Assembly: GCA_963763325.1 (NCBI GenBank)
Contig: CAVXOL010000019.1
Span: 310,001-374,000 of the forward strand
DNA: 64,000 bases
Direction: 5' to 3'
Origin: JBBECJ01 sp963763325
Lineage (GTDB): Bacteria; Chloroflexota; Chloroflexia; Thermomicrobiales; CFX8
Made by a program: the position numbers and the translations under genes. The first letter of the stretch is position 1. Every line of letters begins with the position of its first letter. Of this stretch, positions 1 through 9,076 are shown in pieces. The notes under the pieces were generated by a model. The model was not told the DNA's origin and did no database searches. It saw only the letters and a program-made list of their open reading frames with translations.

Positions 1-1403
1 TGGCTCGGATCGACCGCTCCGTAGGCGATGTTGTCGCGAATCGTCGCGGCGAAGAGCAGATTCTCCTGCAGGACGACGCTGATCTGCGAGCGGACCGACT
101 CAACCGTGAAGCGCCGGATGTCGCGACCGTCGATCCGGACGACGCCGGTGATGGGATCGTAGAGGCGCAGGATCAGGTTGATCAGCGTTGACTTGCCGTT
201 GCCGGATGGCCCGACCAGCGCGACCTTCTGACCCGGAGCAACGCTGATGTTGACGTTGTCGAGCACCGTCTGGCCCTGCTCGTAGGCGAAGCTGATGTCG
301 TCGAGCTGGACGACACCCCGGAAGGCCGGCGCCGGAACGGCATTCGGCAGGTCGGCGATATCAGGCTTCTCCTCAAAGACATCGAGGATGCGCTCGCCGG
401 CGGCCGTCGCCTTCGAGAGCCGGCCCGTGTACTTGGCGAAGTCACGCACCGGCTTGAAAGCGCTCTTCAGGTAGGTCAGGAAGACGATCAGATCGCCGGC
501 CGTCAGTTCCCCCCGCAACGTCAGCAGCGCGCCGTACCAGAGGACGAGGGCGGTTCCGACCGCGATCAGGACATCGACGGAGCGCTCCAGCGAAGCTTCG
601 AGCCGCTTGGCCTTGACGCCTTCCGTCAGGCTGCGGTCGTTGTTGGCCTCGAAGGCATCGGCAAACACGTTCTGGAGTGAGAGCGCCTGGACGACCTTGA
701 TCGAGCCGATTGACTCGGCTGTCGTCGCGGCGATCTCGCCTTCCTGCTTGCGCTGCGTGCGCGAAACGCGCTGGATCTTGCGACTGAGGTTGACCGTTCG
801 CAACCAGAAGAGCGGCATGACGGCCAGGCCGAGCAATGCCAGCTTCCAGTGCAGGATGAGCATGACCGTCAGCATTCCGAGCAGGACGAGGACGTTGCCG
901 ATCATCGGCAGCAACGCCGTCACGGTCACGTCTTTGAGCATGCCGACATCGCTGATGACACGAACGGTCATGTCGCCGGTCCGTGAGCGGGCATGGTAGG
1001 CGAGCGAGAGCGATTGCAGGTGTCTGTAGAGGTCGGAGCGAACCTGCGTCAGCACCCGGTTGCCAACCAGCGCGAATCCGACCGTACTGCCGTAAGCGGC
1101 CAGTGCCCGAAGCCCGGCAAACGCGACCACGGCAAACGCCGCGAGGCCGAGCAGCAGCATCGGCTCGTCAGCGGCGGTCTGGACACCAGGGCCGGCGCCG
1201 GTCTGCGCGGCAGCCGGGGCAATGATGCGGTCGATGACGAACTTCAGCGGCCACGGCTCGAGCAGGCGCATCGCGACCTCGGCAAACAGCGCCAGGAACG
1301 AGAGCGCGATCAACCGCCGCTGGCTGCGCAGGTAGGGCGCAAAGGCGCGGACGACCCGCCACATCCCCGGCAACGTCTCCTGGACCGTGGTTGGCCGGGC
1401 CAT
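1..1403 (-). CDS. ABC exporter, fused permease/ATPase (partial, C-terminus off window)
   Basis: Type IV-fold ABC exporter half-transporter (MsbA/multidrug type): six membrane helices followed by a nucleotide-binding domain. The frame is open from an ATG at 1403 to the window edge, about 467 residues. Hydrophobic helices fill the first ~300 residues. The ATPase domain then shows an A-loop aromatic (SFAYEQGQ), a Walker A GPSGNGKST near nucleotides 185-211, and a Q-loop (VVLQENLLFA). The signature motif, Walker B and H-loop lie outside the window. The start codon directly abuts the stop of the upstream glycosyltransferase (TGAATG), so translation is probably coupled. As last gene of a glycosyltransferase operon it may export a lipid-linked or other glycoconjugate. 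The substrate is inferred from context only. Confidence 0.9.
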   Translation of the reverse strand, partial: MARPTTVQETLPGMWRVVRAFAPYLRSQRRLIALSFLALFAEVAMRLLEPWPLKFVIDRIIAPAAAQTGAGPGVQTAADEPMLLLGLAAFAVVAFAGLRALAAYGSTVGFALVGNRVLTQVRSDLYRHLQSLSLAYHARSRTGDMTVRVISDVGMLKDVTVTALLPMIGNVLVLLGMLTVMLILHWKLALLGLAVMPLFWLRTVNLSRKIQRVSRTQRKQEGEIAATTAESIGSIKVVQALSLQNVFADAFEANNDRSLTEGVKAKRLEASLERSVDVLIAVGTALVLWYGALLTLRGELTAGDLIVFLTYLKSAFKPVRDFAKYTGRLSKATAAGERILDVFEEKPDIADLPNAVPAPAFRGVVQLDDISFAYEQGQTVLDNVNISVAPGQKVALVGPSGNGKSTLINLILRLYDPITGVVRIDGRDIRRFTVESVRSQISVVLQENLLFAATIRDNIAYGAVDPS

Positions 1404-2595
1404 TCAGGCATCCGCCGATTCTGGGTGGCGGTTGGGGAGGCGTATCCCCGCCAGCTCAAGCACACGGCGGGCGATGTTGTCCCATGACTTGCCGCGAACG
1501 ACGGTCTCGCGTCCCGCGAACGCCAGTCGCATGCTCAGGCCCACGTCCTGGCGCAAACGGTCGAGTGCAGCCGCTAGCGCGGCAGGATTATCGGGGGGTG
1601 TCAGCAAGCCATTCTGGCCATTGTCGATGACGTCGGAAATCTGGCCGATCCGGCTGGCGACGACCGGGATGCCGGATGCCATGTACTCGTAGACCTTGAG
1701 CGGCGAGAAGTAGAAGTTCGGGTTGTCGGGATATGGCGCGACGCCGGCATCCATCGACGCCAGCATGCCGGGGATCTCGGACGGATCGACGGCGCCAGTG
1801 AAGTGGACTGCGTTCTCGAGTCCGCGCGCGGTGACGTCTGCCTGAGTCCGCTCTCGCTCGGTGCCGTCTCCGACAATCAACAGGCGTGTCTGTGGCGCGT
1901 GGCGGTGCAGCAGGTCAAAGGCTTCAACCAGCGACGGCAGGCCGTGCCACGGCTTGAGCGTGCCGACGAAGCCGACCGTGAAGAACGCCGGGGTCTGCGG
2001 GCAGGATGGCAGGCTGGCCGGGCGAGAAGCGTTTGGTGTTGACGCCGTTTGGGATAACGTGGACGCTGGCGGGATCGACGTCGAAGCCGCGGACATACTC
2101 CGCCACCTCATTGGAGACTGCCACAACGACGGTCGCGGCGGCGAACGCAGTTACGGCAATCATCAGCGCCGCGTCTCGATTGACAAGCCTGCGATGTGCT
2201 GCCTGCTCGTCGATGAGCGGCGCGTTAACCTCCAGGATGCCTGGAACATCAGCGTCACGCGCGAAGCGCATTCCGGCGTAGCTCCAGAGAGAGTAGCGTT
2301 CGTAGACGATGTCGAACGGGCCGTGGCGTTCGAGCGCCAGCGCGAGGTCGGTGTTCGCGGCCAGTGCCGCCTGCTCGCGGCTGGCGGGATCGCCCTTCGG
2401 GACTCGGTGGCAATCGGTGCAATGGCACTGAAGCCAGATCGGCCGGGAGCGTCTCCGCCAATGCTGGTGGCGAATAGATCGACTTCGACGCCCTGGCTCC
2501 GCAGCGCGCGGATCGACTTCCTGAACATGAACCGAGGCACCCTTCCGGCCAAAGACCGGAACGCCGGGATCGGCGCAGATATACGCGAGTCTCAT
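1404..2595 (-). pseudogene. Glycosyltransferase family 4 (frameshifted)
   Basis: A GT4-type glycosyltransferase of about 400 residues spread over three reading frames. The N-terminus (MRLAYICADPGVPVFGRKGA) is in one frame and the next stretch (IRALRSQGVEVDLFATSIGG) in a second. After a short third-frame piece, the middle part ending near VIPNGVNTKRFSP is back in frame one. The C-terminal nucleotide-sugar domain (VGFVGTLKPWHG, then VYEYMASGIPVVAS) is in another frame to the stop at 1404. Breaks lie near 2535, 2450, 2405 and 2000. Each piece keeps family motifs and order, so the damage is recent or is sequencing error. It starts 4 bases after the preceding GT4 stop and abuts the ABC exporter. 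Confidence 0.8.
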
Positions 2596-2599
2596 CAGG

Positions 2600-3877
2600 T
2601 CACGCTCCCGAAAATGCTGCAACTGGGATCGACACGACTTCGTTCGGTGATGCTGAGACGCTCGAAACTGTCTCCAGCCCAATCACCTCGCGCATCCGCG
2701 CCGCATTGCGATGGATGTCGAACTCATCCACGATCAACATGCGAGCCTGTTCCGCCAGGGCCACCCGGAGCAGCGCATCCACGAGCAGCAGTTCCAGCGC
2801 ATCGGCCAGCGCACGCGGGTCGCGCTGGGGAACCATCAGACCAGTCTCGTCGTGGTGGATGACTTCCGGGATGCCGGTCACGTCGGTCGAGACGCAGGGT
2901 GTCCCGAGTGCCATCGCTTCGAGCAGGACGGTCGGCAGACCGTCGCGGTTGCCGTCAGTGCCGTCAACGGACGGCGCGGCGAAGACCGCGGCGTGCTGCA
3001 CCAGATCGATCACCTCGCGTTGCGGCCGAGGTCCAAGCAGCTCGACATGGTTCTCCAGCGCATGCGTAGCGATCTGCTCCCGGAGATCCGCTTCAAGCTC
3101 ACCGCCGCCGACGATCTGGCCGGTGAATGTGACACCGCGTTGAGCCAGCAACGCGAAGGCGTCAATCAGTACTTCGAAGCCCTTCTTCTCGACCAGGCGG
3201 CCAACAGCGACGATTCGGGTTGGACGATCAATCGGCGCCATGTACGGGAAGCGTCTCAGGTCGATGCCGTTGTAGACGCGCTGGACACGGGCGGCGTCCC
3301 AACCGAACGTGTCACGCAGGTAGGCCAGGTTGTAGTCGCTGACCGTGACGACCGACGCAGCGTCCGTGAGCTTGCGGCGCAGGTCGGTGTGCCGGACGCT
3401 CTCGTGAAAGATGTCCTTGGCGTGGGCTGTAAACGAATAGGGTAACCCGGCGAAACGCGCCGCCAGGCGCGCGACCGATGTCGCAGAGCTGGCGAAGTGG
3501 GCATGCAGATGACTGATGCGCCGTTCGCGAGCATGTCGCGCAAGGATCAGCGCCTGATAGACATCAAGCCCAGCATCGCCGACGGCGTCCGGCATCGTTG
3601 CCCAGAAGCCGGGCAGGATGTCTCCGGCGGCCTCTAACGCAGTCCAGAAATCATCCGCGCGAACACTCTTGTCCGGCAGGTAGGTCACACTGCCCCGAAC
3701 ACGGGAGAGCGCGTCCTGAAAATGGGTATCGATCGGCGGACGGAGCGAGAAGATGTCGACCTCGATGCCGGCCGCCTCATGGGCCAGGATCTCGTTCACG
3801 ATGAACGTCTCCGAAAAACGCGGGTAGCGCTTGACGACGTAGCCAACACGCGGTCCTGCACTAGGCAACATGGACAT
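2600..3877 (-). CDS. Glycosyltransferase family 4
   Basis: Intact GT-B fold retaining glycosyltransferase of 425 residues. The N-terminal acceptor domain has VGYVVKRYPRFSETFI and the HAHFAS segment typical of colanic-acid/WcaL-like GT4 enzymes. The C-terminal donor domain has VAVGRLVEKKGFEVLI and the EX7E region PTVLLEAMALGTPCVS. I chose the ATG at 3877 because AGGAGG lies 5 bases upstream; an upstream in-frame ATG at 3913 has no such site. It overlaps the end of the preceding gene by 17 bases, so the cluster is one transcription unit. The likely role is adding a sugar to a cell-envelope or lipid-linked glycan on the cytoplasmic side. Donor and acceptor are unknown. Confidence 0.9.
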   Translation of the reverse strand: MSMLPSAGPRVGYVVKRYPRFSETFIVNEILAHEAAGIEVDIFSLRPPIDTHFQDALSRVRGSVTYLPDKSVRADDFWTALEAAGDILPGFWATMPDAVGDAGLDVYQALILARHARERRISHLHAHFASSATSVARLAARFAGLPYSFTAHAKDIFHESVRHTDLRRKLTDAASVVTVSDYNLAYLRDTFGWDAARVQRVYNGIDLRRFPYMAPIDRPTRIVAVGRLVEKKGFEVLIDAFALLAQRGVTFTGQIVGGGELEADLREQIATHALENHVELLGPRPQREVIDLVQHAAVFAAPSVDGTDGNRDGLPTVLLEAMALGTPCVSTDVTGIPEVIHHDETGLMVPQRDPRALADALELLLVDALLRVALAEQARMLIVDEFDIHRNAARMREVIGLETVSSVSASPNEVVSIPVAAFSGA

Positions 3878-5153
3878 ACCGGCCTCCTGCCTGGTAATCG
3901 AGCGTCCAGGCAACGGGCGCCGTCACGGTCAACAGTTCCTGCACGAGAACTGGCAGGCGATCGAGTCCTTTGAGATCGAGCAAATCGCGGGCCCGTGTCC
4001 TCGAAGGACGATCCGAGGCGAGCCAGGCACTCATTGCCGCTGGCGTCACTGCGTCCGGGTGGAGGACGTCGACGAGGCCGAGCTGGCGCAGCCTCTGGGC
4101 GCGGATCCACTGTTCGCGGCGTGGTTTGACGCGCGGCACGATCAGGGCCGGCTTCTCGAAGGCGAGGAGCTCGCCGACCGTGTTGTAGCCGCCCATTGCG
4201 ATCACGCGCTCGGCGCGGCTCAGCAGCAACGTCGGCTCCGGCAGGAAGTCGAGAACACGCAGGCGAAGGTGCGTGGCAGCTTCCGCATGGAGCTGCTGTT
4301 GAACATCGTCCGGCATGTACGGGCCAGTGACGACGACCGCGTTCATGTCTTCCGGCAGACGTGCTTGAACAAAGGCGGTGGCAACGCTTTGGCCATCCTG
4401 GCCGCCGCCAACCAAACAGAGCGCCAGCCGGCCCGGTGGCAGGCGAAGTGCCTCAACCGCCGCATCGCTCTCGGATTCGGAGAAGCTCGGGCGCTGCCGG
4501 CCGTCAAGATAGCCGGTGTACGAAAGCTTGGCCGCGACATCAAACGGGAAGCTGTAGGCGCGCGCCGTGTCGAAGACGAGGGGATCGCCGTAGACCCAGA
4601 TCGCGTCATAATGTTCACGCAATGCCTGGAGGTTGTCCGCGCGTTCCCACTCGCGGGCAACGACCGCAGGCTCGTCAAGGATGTCGCGCATTCCGAGCAC
4701 GATCCGCGTGCCACCGGCTGCACGAAGGGCGGCAAGCGCCGGGTCCAGTTCACGGGCTGCACCACGCGGAACGTTGTCGACAATCAGCACATCGGGAGCG
4801 AAGGCCAGCAGCGCGGCCCTGATTGTCTCGGCACGCAGCGAGGTCATATCGCCCAGCGACATATCTAGCCGGCGGGAATGGTAATGGCCGTCGTCGCCTT
4901 TGCGGAGGGACGGTAGACTCAGGACATCGACGGCAGGAGGCATTGCAAAGGCGTTGGTCTCGTTCGCGCCGCTCACCAACAGGATGTCGGCCGGGGTCGA
5001 TGCGCTGGCCAGCGCATTGGCGATCAGCATGTTGCGGCGGGCATGCCCGAGACCCATCGTGTCGTGTGAGTACAGCGCGATCCGGCGGCGTCGCGTGTCG
5101 ATCGTCGGGATGCCGATAGCCTCGGGGTGTGCTGCCGAATTCGCTATAGCCAC
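3861..5153 (-). CDS. GT28-like glycosyltransferase (COG4671-type)
   Basis: A GT-B glycosyltransferase related to MurG/GT28 C-terminal domains. A glycine-rich N-terminal loop (ALYSHDTMGLGHARRN) resembles the MurG acceptor-side signature. The C-terminal half has LVGGGQDG and the donor-binding segment AMGGYNTVGELLAFEKPALIV. The longest frame begins at a TTG at 5231. A GTG at 5153 with GGAG 6 bases upstream sits closer to the conserved domain and is preferred. It is first in the minus-strand operon that continues with two GT4 genes and the ABC exporter. The upstream region carries a duplicated palindrome that may be its operator. Substrate unknown. Confidence 0.85.
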   Translation of the reverse strand: MAIANSAAHPEAIGIPTIDTRRRRIALYSHDTMGLGHARRNMLIANALASASTPADILLVSGANETNAFAMPPAVDVLSLPSLRKGDDGHYHSRRLDMSLGDMTSLRAETIRAALLAFAPDVLIVDNVPRGAARELDPALAALRAAGGTRIVLGMRDILDEPAVVAREWERADNLQALREHYDAIWVYGDPLVFDTARAYSFPFDVAAKLSYTGYLDGRQRPSFSESESDAAVEALRLPPGRLALCLVGGGQDGQSVATAFVQARLPEDMNAVVVTGPYMPDDVQQQLHAEAATHLRLRVLDFLPEPTLLLSRAERVIAMGGYNTVGELLAFEKPALIVPRVKPRREQWIRAQRLRQLGLVDVLHPDAVTPAAMSAWLASDRPSRTRARDLLDLKGLDRLPVLVQELLTVTAPVAWTLDYQAGGRYVHVA

Positions 5154-5269
5154 CTGTGTCTCCGTCCATCGATCTTGTGCCGCTAAGCAAGCGTCCCGAA
5201 CCGGGCCAGGGAGCTTGCCGATCACATCCAAGGCTATGGATCGGATATGAATGCGACGTTAATGGCTCA

Positions 5270-5310
5270 TGAGAGGCTTCTCATTTTCGGCTTCCATGAG
5301 AGGATTCTCA
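5270..5310. promoter_or_regulatory. Tandem palindromic operator-like repeat
   Basis: Two 14-base near-palindromes, TGAGAGGCTTCTCA (5270-5283) and TGAGAGGATTCTCA (5297-5310), both TGAGA-N4-TCTCA, repeat at 27-base spacing. They lie between the divergent GT28-like gene and the Pro/Thr-rich anchored protein. The arrangement resembles a dimeric repressor/activator site present twice. The cognate regulator is not identified. Confidence 0.45.
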
Positions 5311-5410
5311 CACTTGTCTCATCCGGCGCTCATCTGATCGCGACACACTTGATGAAGACGCCAATGGCAAACTGTCGACAACTGCAAGATGGTTCAAGAA
5401 CCTGGCACAG

Positions 5411-6253
5411 ATGCGCACACCTTTGGAACAACAACGTGAACTCCCAAAGAGCATGTTGAGGACGTCCTTCCTGCTGACGGCCGCGCTGGTGCTTGCGTTG
5501 CTCGGGTTCGGTACTGCGAGGCTACTGGCCAGCTGGCAAACCGTCGATGACAACACGCCGCCAACCACGACAAATTCCGCCAGCCCGACCGTGACACCGA
5601 CGCTGGCGACGACTGACATCCCGGGCGCGGACATCGCCGACCTGCCACGCTATCCCGGCGCAATCCGGACCGGTTACCAGCAGCGAGCGCAATCCAGCCT
5701 GCTGATGACGCGCGCCGAGTATGTAACGGGCGACGACCTCCAGGACGTCCATGCCTACTACCGTGCAGTGATCGATGAGCGCGGCTGGCAAGTTGCAGAC
5801 ATCGATTTCTCAGCCGAGTCGCGCTACTTCTTTCTGCTGGATGACGCACGCGAAGCGACTGTACGTCTGATCGAACAACCGGCCCACGTCAATGTGACAA
5901 TCACATTGACCGCGCCGGAGGGAGGCTCAACACCAACATCAACATCAACGCCAACATCAATACCAACCACGACTCCGGAACCGGCAACCACGACACCGAT
6001 ACCGACACCGACACCGACACCGGAGCCGACGGCGACACCAACGCCGCCGCCAACGGCGGAGCCAACACCTCAGCCAGAACCGACGGCGACACCGACGCCG
6101 GAGCCACCTCCGCCCCCGCCCCCGACGCCTGAACCGCCACCACCGCCGCCACCGCCTGCACCAGAACCTCCCGCGCCGGAACCGACGCCGGATGACGATG
6201 ACGACGATGACGACGATGATGGTGATGATGGTGATGACACAGATGTCGGCTGA
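5411..6253 (+). CDS. Membrane-anchored protein with Pro/Thr-rich stalk and poly-Asp tail
   Basis: 280 residues. A hydrophobic signal anchor (about residues 16-40) is followed by a small globular region (about 50-170) containing RYPGA and VHAYYRAVIDERGW. This resembles the short helix-strand modules seen in bacterial lipoproteins that read YPGA...YY...GW. The rest is low-complexity: Thr/Pro/Glu repeats, a poly-Pro section, then about ten consecutive Asp residues and an Asp/Gly tail. The protein is probably surface-exposed, with the stalk spanning the envelope and an acidic, possibly cation-binding end. The start is uncertain: ATG 5411 or ATG 5453, which places the anchor at the N-terminus. Function unknown. 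Confidence 0.75.
   Translation: MRTPLEQQRELPKSMLRTSFLLTAALVLALLGFGTARLLASWQTVDDNTPPTTTNSASPTVTPTLATTDIPGADIADLPRYPGAIRTGYQQRAQSSLLMTRAEYVTGDDLQDVHAYYRAVIDERGWQVADIDFSAESRYFFLLDDAREATVRLIEQPAHVNVTITLTAPEGGSTPTSTSTPTSIPTTTPEPATTTPIPTPTPTPEPTATPTPPPTAEPTPQPEPTATPTPEPPPPPPPTPEPPPPPPPPAPEPPAPEPTPDDDDDDDDDDGDDGDDTDVG
5928..6234 (+). repeat. Low-complexity tandem coding repeats
   Basis: Short tandem units of the ACACCG/ACATCA type give Thr-Pro repeats, then CCGCC-rich units, then GAT/GAC runs encoding poly-Asp. The reverse strand is open as well, giving spurious antisense frames. This is a repeat inside a coding region and is likely to vary in length between strains. Confidence 0.85.
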
Positions 6254-6326
6254 GTCGCGCACCGGGGGGCCGTCAACCGCAGGGCGGACATCGCCGCTGC
6301 GCGTCACAGGCGCTCATGCCACGCCG

Positions 6327-7004
6327 CTAGATGGCCGGTGGGTCGAAGCGGTATCCAGCACCGCGAATTGTGGTGATCAGTGGAATACCGTCGGCGGGGT
6401 TGACCTTGCGACGCAGATAGCGGACATACACATCGACGATGTTCGATTCTGGGTCGAAGTCGAGTTCCCAGACCGCGGTGAGAATCTGTTGCCGCGACAG
6501 CACCTGGCCCGGATGGCGCATGAAGTATTCGAGCAACGCGAACTCGCGGCTGGTCAGATCGAGCGGGTCGTTACCGAGCCAGGCGCGATGAGCCAGCAGA
6601 TCGATCCGCAAGTCACCGGCGCGCAGTTGCGACGCACTCTGCTGGTCAGCTCGTCTGGTCAATGCGCCAATCCGCGCCAACAGCTCGGCGAAGGCGAAGG
6701 GCTTGGTCAGGTAGTCGTCTGCGCCGGCGTTGAGGGCACGCACCTTGTGTTGCAGATCGTCGCGGGCAGTCAGCATCAGTACCGGCAGCGTCGGGCGGTT
6801 GACGCGGATGCGCTCCAGAACCTGATGACCGTCGAGACCAGGCAGTGCGATGTCGAGCAGGACGATATCGACCCTCTCATCAGTCGCAAACACGACGCCA
6901 TCCTCGCCATTGTCGGCGATCACCAGCTCGTGACCATGAGCAGCGAGACCGCGTTCGAGAAAGCGGACAATCGCCTCTTCATCCTCGATGATCAGGATAC
7001 GCAT
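6327..7004 (-). CDS. OmpR/PhoB-family response regulator
   Basis: 225 residues. Receiver domain (1-118) has the acidic pair in IIEDEE, phospho-acceptor Asp in DIVLLDIALPGLDG, the switch residue in LMLTARDD, and conserved Lys in YLTKPF. The C-terminal winged helix (about 128-225) has the canonical LTSREFALLEYFMRHPGQVLSR and the VDVYVRYLRRKV recognition helix ending in RGAGYRF. Its probable partner is the histidine kinase transcribed divergently 92 bases away. Genes in such pairs are more often co-directional, so the shared intergenic region 7005-7096 likely contains both promoters. Confidence 0.95.
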   Translation of the reverse strand: MRILIIEDEEAIVRFLERGLAAHGHELVIADNGEDGVVFATDERVDIVLLDIALPGLDGHQVLERIRVNRPTLPVLMLTARDDLQHKVRALNAGADDYLTKPFAFAELLARIGALTRRADQQSASQLRAGDLRIDLLAHRAWLGNDPLDLTSREFALLEYFMRHPGQVLSRQQILTAVWELDFDPESNIVDVYVRYLRRKVNPADGIPLITTIRGAGYRFDPPAI

Positions 7005-7096
7005 TGGCAGAACTCACTCATGACCGTTGATATCTGGCGGTTGCACCTGAGAGCGCATCTTATCAAGATCACGCCCTGTACGAAGCGGAAACACCA

Positions 7097-8518
7097 GTGA
7101 GCTGGATTCATCAACGACGCGCAAACAAGTCCTGGATCATTACGGCGGCCGTCGCAGGACTCGTTGTCATGCTGATGGTTGCCGGCACAGCGGGCCTGCT
7201 GGTTAACCGCAGCGTCAACAATGTTGCACGTGACGCGCTGGACATCGACGTCCGGCTTGAGGACACCGGTGGTGATCTGCGAACTGCCGTCCTCGACCTG
7301 CGTCACTATCACCGTAACTTCGTGTTCGCTGGCCCGTCTCGCGGGGGCATCGAAGATTTCGACGCCGCCTATACGGTGTTGCTTGTGGAGATTGATGAGT
7401 TCGAGCAGCTTGCCTTCGACGATCCGGACATCCCCCAGGCGACGGCGTTGCGCGCGGAGGCGGATCGCTACTATGCCGATTTTCGGCCCGCTGTCGATCT
7501 GTACAGCAGCGACCCACAGGCGTTCACGGTCGCGAGCGACGAAGGTCTCGTCCGGATCGCGACACTTGATGAAATGGCCCGCGAGATCGAAGAGATCGGT
7601 GATGTAGAAGCGACGAACGCGCTGGAAAATGTCGAACGATCGACCCAAACGGCAACGATTGATCTGGTCGTCGTGCTGGCCGGGCTGGCGGTTGTCGGCG
7701 TCGGGCTCGCGTTCCTGTCGGTCCGAACGTCGAACGAGATGCGCCGGCTGTATGCCGGCCAGCAGGCGGCTGCCGAGGAGTTGACGAAGGCGCTGGAAGC
7801 CCGCAACGTCTTCATTGCTGATGTCTCACATGAGCTGCGGACGCCAATCACCGTCCTGCGCGGGAATGCGGAAGTTGGGCTTGAGCTGGACCGGGGTGGT
7901 GTCCACGGCCAGATCCTCGAAGAGATCGTCAAGGAATCGACGCGAATGGCGCGGCTGGTGGAAGACCTCCTCTTCCTGGCCCGCTCTGATGCTGATGCGG
8001 TCCCGCTGGAGCTGAAGCCGGTTGCCATTCCAGCGTTGCTCGCCGGGCTGCGCGAACCAGCGACGATTCTCGCCCAGCAGCACGGCGCATCGCTGATCGT
8101 CGATCTCGATGGTGACGGCGAGGTACGCGCCGATGCCGAGCGCATCGAGCAGGCCGTCATGATCCTGGTAGACAACGCTGTGAAGTACGCTCCGGGCGAC
8201 TGCCCGATCACGCTCAGTTCCACCGTTCAATCGGCATCGTTGAAGATCCAGGTCAGTGACTCGGGACCAGGGATTCCTGAAGCAGAGCTGCCGCTCATCT
8301 TCGAGCGATTCCACCGCGTCGACAAGACGCGCTCTCGCAAGTTCGGTGGTGCAGGGCTTGGGCTGGCAATCGCCCGGAGCATCATTGAGGCGCATCGAGG
8401 TCGGATCTCGGTAGAGAGTTGCCCGGGCCAGGGTACGACGATGACGATCTCGCTGCCGATGGCGAGTGAGGTTGCGACGGTTCGAACGCCGGTGGCTCGG
8501 CCACTCGGGACACGATAG
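7097..8518 (+). CDS. Sensor histidine kinase
   Basis: 473 residues. A first membrane helix (about 13-36) is followed by an extracytoplasmic all-helical sensor (about 40-190) resembling CHASE3/four-helix sensors, then a second membrane helix (about 192-212). No clear HAMP domain is visible. The transmitter has an H-box (FIADVSHELRTPITVLRGN, phosphorylated His), an N-box (VDNAVKYAPG), G1 (DSGPGIPEAELPLIFERFHR) and G2 (GGAGLGLAIARSI). It is divergent from the OmpR-type regulator, the probable cognate. The signal sensed is not evident. Confidence 0.95.
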   Translation: MSWIHQRRANKSWIITAAVAGLVVMLMVAGTAGLLVNRSVNNVARDALDIDVRLEDTGGDLRTAVLDLRHYHRNFVFAGPSRGGIEDFDAAYTVLLVEIDEFEQLAFDDPDIPQATALRAEADRYYADFRPAVDLYSSDPQAFTVASDEGLVRIATLDEMAREIEEIGDVEATNALENVERSTQTATIDLVVVLAGLAVVGVGLAFLSVRTSNEMRRLYAGQQAAAEELTKALEARNVFIADVSHELRTPITVLRGNAEVGLELDRGGVHGQILEEIVKESTRMARLVEDLLFLARSDADAVPLELKPVAIPALLAGLREPATILAQQHGASLIVDLDGDGEVRADAERIEQAVMILVDNAVKYAPGDCPITLSSTVQSASLKIQVSDSGPGIPEAELPLIFERFHRVDKTRSRKFGGAGLGLAIARSIIEAHRGRISVESCPGQGTTMTISLPMASEVATVRTPVARPLGTR

Positions 8519-8691
8519 GTGTCCATCCGGACAGCCAGAAATCCGTTCCAGACGCCGTTTCGCATCAATCGGTTGGTGGATAAAGTACGAGGACAATCGG
8601 CTGACGACGGCGTCAGCCAGGCCGCGATGAAGCGGGATGTGACGACGCAACGATGACGTCGCGTCGGGACTGGAACCGGGAGGGTCGCACG

Positions 8692-8823
8692 ATGCGCAGC
8701 GCCGCCATCTGCGCCGGAATCGCAATCGCCCTGGTTGGAGCCATCGTGATGATCGGCTTCCAGGAAAACGTCGTCCTGCTCTGGGCAGCCGTGACGACGT
8801 TCGTCGCTACCTCGGTGAGGTAA
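8692..8823 (+). CDS. Small hydrophobic membrane peptide
   Basis: A 43-residue frame that is one membrane helix (AAICAGIAIALVGAIVMIGF) plus a second hydrophobic stretch. A GGGAGGG ribosome site lies about 6 bases before ATG 8692. An in-frame ATG at 8653 would add 13 residues. The protein is unrecognised. The hydrophobic pattern and ribosome site support a real gene, but shortness leaves doubt. Confidence 0.4.
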   Translation: MRSAAICAGIAIALVGAIVMIGFQENVVLLWAAVTTFVATSVR

Positions 8824-8926
8824 CAGGTGACAGGTGTCAGCTAACAGGGGCTGGTTCGCGAAGGTCGAGAGTGAACGTTATCGCCCGGAGACCAACCCCT
8901 GACACCTGTTACCTGTCACCTACCGA
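8824..8926. terminator. Long inverted repeat between convergent genes
   Basis: Left arm AGGTGACAGGTGTCAG...GGGGCTGGTT and right arm ACCAACCCCTGACACC...GTCACCT are complementary over about 30 bases with small internal shuffles, separated by about 45 bases. It lies between the convergent small membrane gene and the DUF5679 gene and could end both transcripts. The CAGGTGTCA units look like a dispersed intergenic repeat family. Confidence 0.55.
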
Positions 8927-9076
8927 CTACCAGGCATCGTCCTTGACGAATCGAACGATCTTGGTGCCACAGACCGGGCAGACGCCCTGGAGGGCCTTCC
9001 GGCCGTTATCCATTTCGACGCGTTCGGCGTCCTTGATATCCCGCTTCTCGCGGCACTTCACGCAGTATCCATCCAT
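8927..9076 (-). CDS. DUF5679 zinc-ribbon protein
   Basis: A 49-residue protein starting MDGYCVKCREKRDI and ending CPVCGTKIVRF, with two CxxC knuckles forming one zinc ribbon. This matches the short DUF5679 family (YCVKC...CPxCGT). ATG 9076 is preferred to the longer frame because GAGGAG sits 8 bases upstream and the family begins there. Function is unknown; such stand-alone ribbons are often nucleic-acid or protein binders. Confidence 0.85.
   Translation of the reverse strand: MDGYCVKCREKRDIKDAERVEMDNGRKALQGVCPVCGTKIVRFVKDDAW

Noticed and set aside
1861..2862. 333-codon plus-strand frame over the broken GT4
   Set aside because: Composition is of the shadow type, and the minus strand carries GT4 motifs in order across several frames.
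3870..4868. 332-codon plus-strand frame
   Set aside because: Antisense to the GT28-like gene, whose minus-strand protein has clear motifs; no ribosome site or family.
5928..6234. Repeat array considered as CRISPR
   Set aside because: Units are 6-12 bases, contiguous and coding; no spacer structure and no cas genes.
5901..6307. Antisense Val/Ser- and Arg-rich frames over the Pro/Thr repeats
   Set aside because: Produced by simple DNA repeats; no ribosome site or plausible protein.
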